Source of the DNA: Dysgonomonas sp. 520
GTDB lineage: Bacteria > Bacteroidota > Bacteroidia > Bacteroidales > Dysgonomonadaceae
DNA: 64,000 nt
NCBI RefSeq assembly: GCF_010501095.1
Contig: NZ_QVMP01000002.1
Coordinates: 49,280 to 113,279 of the forward strand
Direction of reading: 5' to 3'
The notes beneath the pieces were generated by a model. It saw only the letters and a program-made list of their open reading frames with translations. It had not been told where the DNA came from and made no database searches. Numbering within the stretch: position 1 is the first letter of the stretch; each line of letters opens with the position of its first letter. Positions 42,816 to 51,923 of the stretch are shown here, one piece after another. The position numbers were made by a program, and so were the translations under genes.

Positions 42816-42828
42816 CTTATCAGTGAGC

Positions 42829-42924
42829 CTAAATAATATGAAAAAACATTCCAATAATAGCCGCAAATCCTAATAGTAATAACAACAACTGCAGGTGTAA
42901 TTTACTTAGCCGGATAAACCTCAT
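42829..42924 (-). CDS. 31-aa putative single-pass membrane microprotein
   Basis: ATG..TAG encoding MRFIRLSKLHLQLLLLLLGFAAIIGMFFHII; not in the supplied ORF track; no strong RBS visible. Confidence 0.3.
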   Translation of the reverse strand: MRFIRLSKLHLQLLLLLLGFAAIIGMFFHII

Positions 42925-42983
42925 TGTAGGTTTGCAGAAATAATGAGAAACTCCCCAAACAGTTCTGTTCGAGGATTCTAATA

Positions 42984-43015
42984 TTCGTGGAGCACAGCAC
43001 CAAAGTCTCGAACTC
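42984..43015 (-). other. tRNA-Ala 3'-end-like fragment
   Basis: Minus strand ..GTTCGAG..GCTGTGCTCCAC; 12-nt exact match GTGGAGCACAGC (42987-42998) to 44146-44157 in the 3' end of tRNA-Ala. Confidence 0.5.
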
Positions 43016-43058
43016 TTTTTGTGAGGATTATGAGAAAATTGTTAGCTTTATCAAAGAA

Positions 43059-43619
43059 TCAATTATTTAAATATAAACTTCTCAAAAAAGAAACAATTTG
43101 TTCTCCATCCCATCCTTTTGCTACTTGAACAGAATAGTTCTTTGCAACATTATTAGATTCTCCAAACAAAAAACAACATTGGATTGGATTATTATCCACA
43201 TTTCCTTGAATAGTCCATATGATATAGTTTTTAACAGGGTCTTCTTCTTCAATGTTCACCTGTAAACCATGAGTTTTAGAAAGGTATTCAGAATCCCATT
43301 CATAAAATGATTTTGTGAATTCAAATCCTTTTTTTGAATTATCCTGATTAAACTCAAACCCATTACTGGGAACAATAGCTATTGCTATTATCACACTATC
43401 TTTATTAATGAAATATTGTTGTTTACTTGTCGAATTATATGTCGTTTGTTGCCATTCTCCAGGTATATATACAGAACCAAGGGGGAATTTGCTATAATAT
43501 GTGACATTCTTGGATTTATCATATTCACACGAAACAATATAACTTGTTCTGCTTGAAGAACAGCTCATTCCTGAAAGGATGATTGTTATGGCTATAGAGA
43601 AGTAATAGATTGCTTTCAT
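43059..43619 (-). CDS. lipoprotein, hypothetical
   Basis: Lipobox LSGMSCSSS; no recognised domain. Confidence 0.6.
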   Translation of the reverse strand: MKAIYYFSIAITIILSGMSCSSSRTSYIVSCEYDKSKNVTYYSKFPLGSVYIPGEWQQTTYNSTSKQQYFINKDSVIIAIAIVPSNGFEFNQDNSKKGFEFTKSFYEWDSEYLSKTHGLQVNIEEEDPVKNYIIWTIQGNVDNNPIQCCFLFGESNNVAKNYSVQVAKGWDGEQIVSFLRSLYLNN

Positions 43620-43652
43620 ATTGTCATATTAAAATACTCTACAATAATAATT

Positions 43653-43686
43653 AAAAATCCCCAGATATTTCTATCTGAGGATTTAT
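43653..43686. terminator. intergenic hairpin terminator
   Basis: AAATCCCCAGAT-attt-ctATCTGAGGATTT with A/T flanks. Confidence 0.6.
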
Positions 43687-43711
43687 TAAAGCTATTTGAA
43701 TATTTTAGTTT

Positions 43712-44080
43712 CTATTTTTCGTCTTCAGTAACTTTATCTAAATCATTCTCAGAAATAGATTTTTTCAATAACCAATGGTAAACATTTTGGTTGTTGGTGG
43801 TTACAACATATGCCTGAACAAATTCCCATCCTTGTTTTCCCATAAAGTTCATTGCATCGACCATCGAATTGAAAGATTTATTTTTCCCATTTTCATCTTT
43901 AAGATAGGCTACACCTTTCCAATAACTTGTTTCTTGTCCATAGTCTACTTGAACATTCACTTTAGAACTCAGAAATTTACCTGTGCCCACTAATTCGCAG
44001 TAAACATAACTGTCTCCGTTTTGAGCAAAAACCGAAATGAAGAAAATAGAAAATAAAATTGTAGTTAGTAGTTTTTTCAT
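43712..44080 (-). CDS. secreted hypothetical protein (DUF4177-like)
   Basis: Signal peptide; GWEFVQAYVVTTNNQNVYHWLLKK. Confidence 0.6.
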   Translation of the reverse strand: MKKLLTTILFSIFFISVFAQNGDSYVYCELVGTGKFLSSKVNVQVDYGQETSYWKGVAYLKDENGKNKSFNSMVDAMNFMGKQGWEFVQAYVVTTNNQNVYHWLLKKSISENDLDKVTEDEK

Positions 44081-44108
44081 AATATAAGAAGTTAAGTTTT
44101 ATGTTATT

Positions 44109-44142
44109 AAAAAAACTTACATTTTTTCAATGTAAGTTTTTA
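44109..44142. terminator. hairpin terminator between tRNA-Ala and 43712..44080
   Basis: AAAACTTACATT-TTTTC-AATGTAAGTTTT. Confidence 0.65.
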
Positions 44143-44146
44143 TCTG

Positions 44147-44220
44147 TGGAGCACAGCGGACTCGAACCGCTCACCTCAACACTGCCAGTGTTGCGCTCTA
44201 GCCAGATGAGCTAGTGCCCC
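44147..44220 (-). tRNA. tRNA-Ala (anticodon GGC)
   Basis: GGGGCAC TA GCTC..GAGC G CAACA-CTGGCAG-TGTTG AGGTG AGCGG-TTCGAGT-CCGCT GTGCTCC A; G3:U70 identity pair present; CCA not encoded. Confidence 0.95.
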
Positions 44221-44269
44221 GTTATTTTCGACAAAGATAAAATATAATCTTGATATATTTTAAAAAATA

Positions 44270-44297
44270 AAGGCAATCTTTTCGTCCAGATTGCCTT
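44270..44297 (-). terminator. terminator of the T9SS operon
   Basis: AAGGCAATCT-N8-AGATTGCCTT followed on the minus strand by a T-rich tract, downstream of gldN. Confidence 0.75.
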
Positions 44298-44324
44298 ATT
44301 CTATATTTTGCGAACTTTTTTGAG

Positions 44325-45368
44325 TTATCGCCTTCTGTTTCTCATACTTTTGGCAGGAGCACTGGAACTTTTAGCCTTTTCAGCTTTCGGTGTGCTTTCC
44401 TTCTTTTTTTCTCCACGTTTTGCACTGGTGGAGGTACTTTCTTTTTTTTCTGCTTTTTTCACCGTTTTTGCATCGGCAAGCTGAGGTACAGTGTCATTCA
44501 CAGCCCACAGTTTTTTATTGAAGTCGACAAGCTGGTTTTCAATCTTGCGTTGCTCTCTTTTCATTAACGAATCTGTTGGGCAATACTGAGCAAGTGTTTG
44601 ATTACGCATGTTGGTGGTTTTGTATATTTCACCGTCGTAGCTGCGTTTGCGGAAATAGTCGTCTATCGTTTGATTCTGTGCATTGTTAAGGTTCGATGTC
44701 ATGATTGGCATACGTTGCGCATAAGGGCGTATATTCTCGTATGGGAGCCAAAACAGAGGGTAACGTGTGGTGTCTACCCCAAAGTCGTCCTGACGGAACA
44801 ATATAGGGCAAATAGCTAGTATTTTGGTGTCTACAACCGAACTCGATTTATCAAAATACCATGCTTCTTTCACATAATATCCCAAAACCTCATTGCTTGG
44901 AATGTCAAAATCTTCTACAACGAATTTTCCGTTTTCTTCTTTATACAAGATGCCTTGATTGTCAAGAAAGTCTTTCATCTTCAGTTTGTATGCTTCGGTG
45001 AAGACTTCCCGTCCGTCGGGGAGATATTCAAACGCCTCTATTTCTCCGTTAGCCAAGAGCTTGAATGCCATAGTGAAGAGGTTCATCCTGTCGCCTATGG
45101 GCATTTCGGGGAAATATAACGCTGCGTTTTTCTCCTTATTCATATCCACATAGCGGTATATCTCGCGCAGCCACGGAGCGTCGCCAATCTCTTGTTTCTG
45201 GTCGGCGTTCATGTTCTCGGCTCTGACCGTCAACTGAGGGATCGACTTATCTTGTTGTTGCGCTTGCCTCCTGTTTATCCTGTCTCTCACAGATTCCTGT
45301 GAAGATAGGCTTGCAGTGAAAGCAAATCCGCAAAATGTGATCAATGCTATCGAAAATAATCTTTTCAT
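44325..45368 (-). CDS. gldN: type IX secretion/gliding motility protein GldN/PorN
   Basis: Last gene of the gldKLMN cluster; DAPWLREIYRYVDMNKEKNAALYFPEMPIGDRMNLFTMAFKLLANGEI; Lys/Ser/Ala-rich basic tail. Confidence 0.88.
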   Translation of the reverse strand: MKRLFSIALITFCGFAFTASLSSQESVRDRINRRQAQQQDKSIPQLTVRAENMNADQKQEIGDAPWLREIYRYVDMNKEKNAALYFPEMPIGDRMNLFTMAFKLLANGEIEAFEYLPDGREVFTEAYKLKMKDFLDNQGILYKEENGKFVVEDFDIPSNEVLGYYVKEAWYFDKSSSVVDTKILAICPILFRQDDFGVDTTRYPLFWLPYENIRPYAQRMPIMTSNLNNAQNQTIDDYFRKRSYDGEIYKTTNMRNQTLAQYCPTDSLMKREQRKIENQLVDFNKKLWAVNDTVPQLADAKTVKKAEKKESTSTSAKRGEKKKESTPKAEKAKSSSAPAKSMRNRRR

Positions 45369-45417
45369 TGTGCTCTTATATTAAATTCTTTTTGATAAGA
45401 ATATATATTGTTTCTTT

Positions 45418-46986
45418 TTAGTTTACTCTGACCTCTATTGCCGCAACATCGTTACGCTGAATTCCGTCCGGACCGATTGCCTTCACATCCGAGATAAAGA
45501 ACGACCTGCCTCGCTGCAAACGCCTGATCTGTTCTTTCTGACGATCCGAGAAGTTTGCCCCGTCCGAAACCTCACGTATACCATTTCCCATATTATCAAA
45601 AAATACGATGGTGAAGCCTGTTACTGTGAATGGTATATTCAGTATACCGTCATCCACTCCCGCTTTTATTCCGGGAACGGAAAGCACATCGGCTTTGTTT
45701 ATTCGTCCTCCCTTAAACATTTTAGGGTTTCCGTCCTTGTCTGCATATTCTATATATGGAGTAGGGTCGGGCAACGCTCGAACCTTGAATGTATGTTTGG
45801 CTACCTCCATACGTTTGCCATTCATTTCGGCAGTTACGGAAACAATCATGTCTTGCCCTACTTTCGACGGACGTGCGTTCCATGATTTGTTTGTTGCTGT
45901 CACTGTTCCGTTTCCATTTGCTACGGATGCTTGTATCTTATCGCTCGTAACACCCGGAACGGAGATACTCAGTTCGTTGTTTATTCCCGCATAGAGTACA
46001 TTCATACGCATGGATGCAACTGTTGCCATTGGCTCAATAACGGAATAGGTAGAACTAAACGGAATTTTCAAAGGATCTTTCCCTGCTCTTTCCCACTCTA
46101 TGTGCCCTGCGAATGTTTTATTTGTTCCTGCCGCCCCTGCTCCGATCTGAAATTTTCCTTGATTGGATTCGGGAAGTATCGTATTTCCAATATATATCTT
46201 AGGACGTTTTGTCGTATCAACTGCCGCAAGAAGGATTTCTCCTTCGTAGCTGCTACCTTGCATCACGATCATTGATCTGGGTATAACTGCAGCAGTCAGG
46301 CTATTAACACGATAATCGTCTCCTCCGATGTTTGACCACAGGTCATTTAATACTTCACCTTGTACGGCACGGATATCACTCTGAATGCGTGTGAGAAGCG
46401 TTATGGCTGCTGCCGTTGGCATCTGGTCGAACATAGACTGTTCCCAGTTCATGTTGTTTTCCTTCGCTTTCTTGGATGGTTCCGTGTTTAGTCTTTCTAT
46501 TATAGATGTTCTTAGTTTCGAGTCGCTTACGAGTTTTCCCGCATTTTCCCGATATGTAATTAATGCTTCTTTCAGTTTTGTTCCACGTTGATCTTTGCTC
46601 AACATGATCTGATAAGCTGCATCAACGCTTTCTTTGTTGTCTATATTGCGGACATCCCCGTCCACACCGTCAGCATATTTTACTATTTTTTCTTTCAGGT
46701 CTTGAATGCGGCTGAAAAGCGAATCCGATTCTTTAGCGAATTGATTTGCCGAATTATACCACATCATAGCCTTTACGGGGTTTTGCTGGTACGATTCTTC
46801 CAGTTTTCCGAGAATCAGGTTGTTTTGGTTCTCGGTGCTGGATATAGTTTGTTGAAGTCCGTTTTCCACCAATTCAAAGCCTTCAAGCACTTCCGACGAA
46901 ACGTTGAGTGCCATCATAGCGATGAAAATCAGATACATCAGATTTATCATCTTCTGTCTTGGTGAATTTGGAGAGTTTGCTGCCAT
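45418..46986 (-). CDS. gldM: type IX secretion/gliding motility protein GldM/PorM
   Basis: NSPRQKMINLMYLIFIAMMALNVSSEVLEGFELVENGL N-terminal TM, periplasmic domains. Confidence 0.93.
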   Translation of the reverse strand: MAANSPNSPRQKMINLMYLIFIAMMALNVSSEVLEGFELVENGLQQTISSTENQNNLILGKLEESYQQNPVKAMMWYNSANQFAKESDSLFSRIQDLKEKIVKYADGVDGDVRNIDNKESVDAAYQIMLSKDQRGTKLKEALITYRENAGKLVSDSKLRTSIIERLNTEPSKKAKENNMNWEQSMFDQMPTAAAITLLTRIQSDIRAVQGEVLNDLWSNIGGDDYRVNSLTAAVIPRSMIVMQGSSYEGEILLAAVDTTKRPKIYIGNTILPESNQGKFQIGAGAAGTNKTFAGHIEWERAGKDPLKIPFSSTYSVIEPMATVASMRMNVLYAGINNELSISVPGVTSDKIQASVANGNGTVTATNKSWNARPSKVGQDMIVSVTAEMNGKRMEVAKHTFKVRALPDPTPYIEYADKDGNPKMFKGGRINKADVLSVPGIKAGVDDGILNIPFTVTGFTIVFFDNMGNGIREVSDGANFSDRQKEQIRRLQRGRSFFISDVKAIGPDGIQRNDVAAIEVRVN

Positions 46987-47017
46987 TTATTTATGTTTGG
47001 TTATAGCCTATTCTTTC

Positions 47018-48073
47018 TTACTTATTTTCAGTATTGCTTTCTTGTGGAGGTATATTGCCCGGATTGTTAAATCCGCCTCCCATGCCCATGTTCATGTTGG
47101 TGGTCATGGCTTGAAGCATACGGGCATATACTCGGTTCAGTTCGGCAAGTTGTACAGCCATTTTTTCTGTCTCATTCTTGAATATCGAACTGTCGACAAG
47201 TGAACCTGCATACAGATTCTTGATTCTGTCCAGACCTGCATTTATCTGCTCGATAGTGCTTATCTGTCCGCTTACGCCTTTCAACTGAATTTCGTATATC
47301 GTGTTCAATCCTGCAATATTACGGTTCAGGTTTTGCATTTGGTCTACGTAAGCCTGTGTATTTATGCCGATGCTATCGGGATTGTCGGTTACGGTCTTAA
47401 ATGAATTGAGCAATGTATCCGATACCTTGGTCAGTGATTCGGTCACTTCTGCAAATTTTTCCATATTTGCAGTCATTTTGTTCAACTGATCCGCATATTT
47501 TTCGGATGCTTCCATCACTTCTGCTGCTTCTGTCGGGTCGATAGGACCTCCCAGATTAATGCTTCCACCAGTTGCAGAACCTCCTTCGGATACTGTGCTT
47601 TCAGCACCACTGCTTGCGCCTGTGCTTCCCGAACCTGAACCCCCAACAATGATTGTGGTTGATCCGCCTCCGGCGTTGGCGGCACCTCCACGCGACGAGG
47701 GTTTTGATGTATGCATAATTGCAGGGCCTGTGCGTTCTTCGCCGGCAGCAGCAATTGCAGCTTCTATCTCCCGTTCTTCTTCAGTCAAAGGTTCTTCGCC
47801 CTCTTTTTTCTTGTTCAATCCCGGAAATATGCGATCCCACTTGTATTCACGGGCAGGAAGGTCGAACGCCGAGATAAAGAAAATAATGGCTTCCACAACC
47901 ATACCCACAACCAGAATCTCTGTTCCGTATTTCCAGTGGTTGATTTTGAAAAGAGCACCAATGATAACGATAGACGCACCCCAGCTATAGAAAAAGTTGA
48001 AGTAGCGTTTTCCTTTTTCACTCGCCATGAATTTTTCGAACGAGTTTTTATATCTTCTATATTTTTTGCCCAT
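47018..48073 (-). CDS. gldL: type IX secretion/gliding motility protein GldL/PorL
   Basis: FFYSWGASIVIIGALFKINHWKYGTEILVVGMVVEAIIFFISAF. Confidence 0.93.
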   Translation of the reverse strand: MGKKYRRYKNSFEKFMASEKGKRYFNFFYSWGASIVIIGALFKINHWKYGTEILVVGMVVEAIIFFISAFDLPAREYKWDRIFPGLNKKKEGEEPLTEEEREIEAAIAAAGEERTGPAIMHTSKPSSRGGAANAGGGSTTIIVGGSGSGSTGASSGAESTVSEGGSATGGSINLGGPIDPTEAAEVMEASEKYADQLNKMTANMEKFAEVTESLTKVSDTLLNSFKTVTDNPDSIGINTQAYVDQMQNLNRNIAGLNTIYEIQLKGVSGQISTIEQINAGLDRIKNLYAGSLVDSSIFKNETEKMAVQLAELNRVYARMLQAMTTNMNMGMGGGFNNPGNIPPQESNTENK

Positions 48074-48103
48074 AATTGTAAGCTTTTCTATATTCTGTTT
48101 TTC

Positions 48104-49525
48104 TTATTTTTTTGCTTTTGAAAATCCGATTTGTGATCTCACACACCTGAATCCGATGTAAGAGCGTGGTTGATTCTGAAACTCCGAATCACGCATATCG
48201 CCCCGGATGAATGTGCCGACATCTTTCCACGAACCGCCTTTCACTACTTTTTTCTTGATAGAATAGGGGTCTTCTTTAGCTGCATTGTAGCTATATTGCG
48301 GGTTGAGGTCGTCCATGTTCAGCGCTCCTGCCTCTGTGTATGTTGTTGAAGTCCATTCGGCTACGTTACCTGCCATGTCATACAATCCAAACCGGTTGGG
48401 CGAATAGCTGGCAACCCTTGCCGTAACAAGGTTTCCGTCTTTGGTGTAGTTTCCTTCACCCGGTTTAAAGTTAGCCATGAAACAATCGTTTTGTGTTGTC
48501 GAGTTTGAGTCCCACGGATATTTGTTCTCTGTTTTTCCGTTACGGGCGGCATATTCCCATTCTCCTTCCGTTGGCAGGCGGTATGGTTCTATGTCTCTCG
48601 AATTTGGTCCCATGCCCATACGATAGAACATTGTTCTCCATTCCGAAAATGCTGTTGCCTGTTCCCATGTTACACCCACTACCGGATAGTCGTTATATCC
48701 CGGATGTGAGAAATACAATCTCATGTAAGGCTCATTGTACGAATTGTTAAAGTCGTTCACCCAGACTGTGGTATCCGGATATACGTTGATGATTTTTGTA
48801 TTCAGAAAATCATATAATGAACTCAGTGGACGGGTGATTGTCTGGTTCACGATCGCCCCCTCTTCGGTGTAGTAGGCTGTATCTTTCGATATCATTACTA
48901 TGGCGTTGGGGTCGATAACAATATCTGTGTTCAGTATGCGCTCGTTGGGGTTCAGCCTGTTTCTTCTTTTGGCAGCCTCGGTGTGATCGAACCATTCGTA
49001 TTTGAAGTTCATCTGAGCATGGTCTACGCCAACCTCGCCCGTAATGGGGTTTGTGAACATGGTACTGTTTATGGCACGTTCTTCGTCTTCTGTGGCACGT
49101 TTCCACGGAATTGCTTTTCGCCAGTTGAGATAAGGCTTTATGGGTTCGCCATAGCGGTCTTCCGTTATTTTGAATGTCTCATCGTTACCATAGTTCGGAT
49201 CGGCCAAGCGTTCGCGGATGATGGAGTCACGTACCCAATATACGAATTGACGATATTCAGAATTTGTAATTTCCGTGTCGTCCATCCAGAAAGCGTCAAC
49301 GGAAACTCCTTTTGCATTGGCTTCTATTCCCCACAAGGAGTCGACCTCCGAAGGTCCCATTGCATAAGAGCCGCGCGATACAAGTACCATTCCGTAAGGA
49401 CTTGGTTCTGCCCATCCGCTTCCACCCATTCCCATCAATTCGCCACCGGTGGTGCTTCCTGATGGTCTACCACACGAAGAAAGCAGGATAACAGACCCGA
49501 ATATTGCAATAAATATTTTTTTCAT
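48104..49525 (-). CDS. gldK: type IX secretion lipoprotein GldK/PorK (FGE-sulfatase-like fold)
   Basis: Lipobox LLSSCGR; VLVSRGSYAMGPSEVD, YRLPTEGEWEYAARNG, FGLYDMAGNVAEWTS, IGFRCVRSQ. Confidence 0.94.
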   Translation of the reverse strand: MKKIFIAIFGSVILLSSCGRPSGSTTGGELMGMGGSGWAEPSPYGMVLVSRGSYAMGPSEVDSLWGIEANAKGVSVDAFWMDDTEITNSEYRQFVYWVRDSIIRERLADPNYGNDETFKITEDRYGEPIKPYLNWRKAIPWKRATEDEERAINSTMFTNPITGEVGVDHAQMNFKYEWFDHTEAAKRRNRLNPNERILNTDIVIDPNAIVMISKDTAYYTEEGAIVNQTITRPLSSLYDFLNTKIINVYPDTTVWVNDFNNSYNEPYMRLYFSHPGYNDYPVVGVTWEQATAFSEWRTMFYRMGMGPNSRDIEPYRLPTEGEWEYAARNGKTENKYPWDSNSTTQNDCFMANFKPGEGNYTKDGNLVTARVASYSPNRFGLYDMAGNVAEWTSTTYTEAGALNMDDLNPQYSYNAAKEDPYSIKKKVVKGGSWKDVGTFIRGDMRDSEFQNQPRSYIGFRCVRSQIGFSKAKK

Positions 49526-49603
49526 ATTCTAATTTCTAAGCATGAGAGACGTGCTCTCTTCTTTTTATTATATATTTATTCTCTTTTTTTTTATTCTCAA
49601 GTA

Positions 49604-50554
49604 TTACAAAACCCGCACGCTTTTGCGCCTGTTTTTCTTTGGCTTATCCAAATTCAGGGGCATGGCATAACGCACAAAAAACTCGTGTGTACCTTTACTC
49701 ACTGTTGATATTGCCGATGTGCTCAGGTCGTAAGCATAGCCAACATCAAAGTTTCGGAACGTAACACCAAGCAAAAATATAAAACCATCGTCTTTCCGCC
49801 AAGATATTCCTCCATTAAACATCTTGTTATATACTGCCCGTGCGGTGACGTCTATTTGTGTAGCCACCAAATCTGACTTTACCAGAAATGACGGTTGTAA
49901 TTCTATTAACGGATTCCTCAGTTTTATATTGTATCCACCTGTCAAATAAAATGTTCGTGGAATGTATGCCGAACGGGTTTTGTCTAGTGTTATGTTTGGT
50001 TCCATTACGTGTGTTGCCGAAAATCCCACATAGTAGTTGGGTGCTATCCACGAAACTCCCAGTCCCATGTCGAACGCCGACGAGTTGTCTGCGTCGCTTC
50101 CCGGAATGCCTTCGTCGCCCTTGTCGTGATCGTTGCTATCGGGTATTTCTATCCCTGCCGCATCGAACGATATATTTGCGATACCCAGTTGTATACCCAC
50201 ATTCAACAGGTTTTTCTTGAATTTCTTTTTATAGACGTATTGCCCTGACATTGTAGTATTCTTGAAAAGTCCCTTCGATTCGGTAACAACCAACGCCCCA
50301 ACTCCGTGTTTCCGATCTAAGAAGTTGAAGGGCATATCTGCGGATATGATCGTTGCTTTAGGTGCATTGTCTATACCAACCCATTGTTGGCGATGTAGTC
50401 CTCCCACATGCAAACTGTCTATTTCTCCTGCAAAGGATGGGTTATAGTAAGTTTTTATCCTCCAATACTGGCTTATTTGTGTATCCCATTGCGCATGCAC
50501 TTCGGCAAAGCACATGCAAACAGAGAAAAGGAGGATAAGGGTTCTTAACTGCAT
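49604..50554 (-). CDS. porP: type IX secretion system membrane protein PorP/SprF family
   Basis: QISQYWRIKTYYNPSFAGEIDSLHVGGLHRQQWVGIDNAPKA; beta-barrel; first gene before gldK. ORF track start 50584. Confidence 0.9.
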   Translation of the reverse strand: MQLRTLILLFSVCMCFAEVHAQWDTQISQYWRIKTYYNPSFAGEIDSLHVGGLHRQQWVGIDNAPKATIISADMPFNFLDRKHGVGALVVTESKGLFKNTTMSGQYVYKKKFKKNLLNVGIQLGIANISFDAAGIEIPDSNDHDKGDEGIPGSDADNSSAFDMGLGVSWIAPNYYVGFSATHVMEPNITLDKTRSAYIPRTFYLTGGYNIKLRNPLIELQPSFLVKSDLVATQIDVTARAVYNKMFNGGISWRKDDGFIFLLGVTFRNFDVGYAYDLSTSAISTVSKGTHEFFVRYAMPLNLDKPKKNRRKSVRVL

Positions 50555-50715
50555 CAAGTATATCGTATATTGCTTAAAAGTCAATCAGACGGTAAAATTA
50601 GCATTAAATTATTAATTATTAACTTGAAATAGCAAGATATATTGTGCAGACAGTTGGAAATTTGAGAAAACCTGATGTCCTGATCGGTTTTGCCTTTGTT
50701 TGTTTTTATTTCGAT

Positions 50716-51519
50716 TTAATTTTTAAGTCCTTGAGATCTTTTCAGTATAACTCTCATCGAACCGATTTTCAAACTGCTTTCTATTCTGATAGGAATACGG
50801 TTGCTATCGGCCGAAAGGTATATCTTCATGGCTTCTTTCTTGTTCTGGAAAGCATCGTCGCTCGTGACAAGCGATAGCTTGTAGCAACTGTATTTTTTGC
50901 CATCGTTTGCCTTTATGGTTTCTGTGCCCTGAAGCACGATATCCATATTTTGCCGTTTTTTGCCGGATATGAAGCTGATGCGTGTTCTGTTGCCGTTTTT
51001 CATTGCCGGATAGTTCAAAGCACGGGCAAAGGAAACCACACTTACAAAGTCGTATGTGCATTGATTGGTGTTGATTGTTTCCGTATATCTATGTTTGCCG
51101 TTTTTTGTACGGGTAGTGGATATGCTGACAGCGTTGTTAGCATAAGTGTAGTTTATTCTTTCAACGTTATAATCGCCATCTTCATGTGCATACTTGAAGA
51201 ATGCCAATGGAGCCAATCCTGTATTGACAAAAGCCTTGAGCGTATCGTCGACCGAAAACGCAGCGTCTACAACACCTGTCGATTTTGTCAGCATATCTAT
51301 CCTGTATGCCGATTGCCCGTTGTAGGTGGTGCTGGTGGTTCTCAGCGAAGCGTTGCCCGCTTTGGTATTTATCAATCCGTATTTGAAATACAAATCGTAT
51401 TGCAAAAATTCACCGCCTTGAAAGGCACTGTTGGGCAATGTGCATTGTGCCAGTGATGGTATGGCAAATATTGACAATAGTCCGAGCGAAATAGCTATTT
51501 TTTTAATGGATTGTATCAT
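50716..51519 (-). CDS. DUF3108 domain-containing protein
   Basis: NSAFQGGEFLQYDLYFKYGLINTKAGNASL, SGKKRQNMDIVLQGTETIKANDGKKYSCYKLSL. Confidence 0.75.
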   Translation of the reverse strand: MIQSIKKIAISLGLLSIFAIPSLAQCTLPNSAFQGGEFLQYDLYFKYGLINTKAGNASLRTTSTTYNGQSAYRIDMLTKSTGVVDAAFSVDDTLKAFVNTGLAPLAFFKYAHEDGDYNVERINYTYANNAVSISTTRTKNGKHRYTETINTNQCTYDFVSVVSFARALNYPAMKNGNRTRISFISGKKRQNMDIVLQGTETIKANDGKKYSCYKLSLVTSDDAFQNKKEAMKIYLSADSNRIPIRIESSLKIGSMRVILKRSQGLKN

Positions 51520-51543
51520 AGCGTAAAAATGAATTTTAATTAG

Positions 51544-51923
51544 TAATGCGAATCCGTATTTGAAAAATATTTTTTTAAAAAATTAAGAAAACCGCAAAGA
51601 TATAAAGATCGCAAAGTTTTTCGATCTGTCATTGAGTCGCCTTCGCTCCTCGAACGCTGTTTCTGAACGGAGTGAAGGATCTGTTTTTTTAGATGCTTCG
51701 CGTTGCTCAGCATGACAAACATTTCGGGCAGAGCAGAGCCCTGCCCCTACAAACGCCCCCTCGTCGCATGGGATTTGCAATCCCATGCTTGGCTACTCTC
51801 CGGATTTTATATCCGAAAAATAATAACTCCGGGGTTACAAACCCCAGAGAACAAAGAAATGATTTGTATAATATTAAAGAACGTTTTTTTTGTTATAATA
51901 AAACCAACTACTGATTGGTATTA
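51544..51923. mobile_element. TIR-bounded non-coding element, family A (inverted orientation)
   Basis: Left TAATGCGAATCCGTATTTGA; right AAAGAACGTTTTTTTTGTTATAATAAAACCAACTACTGATTGGTATTA matches the reverse complement of the 35451 end. Confidence 0.7.
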
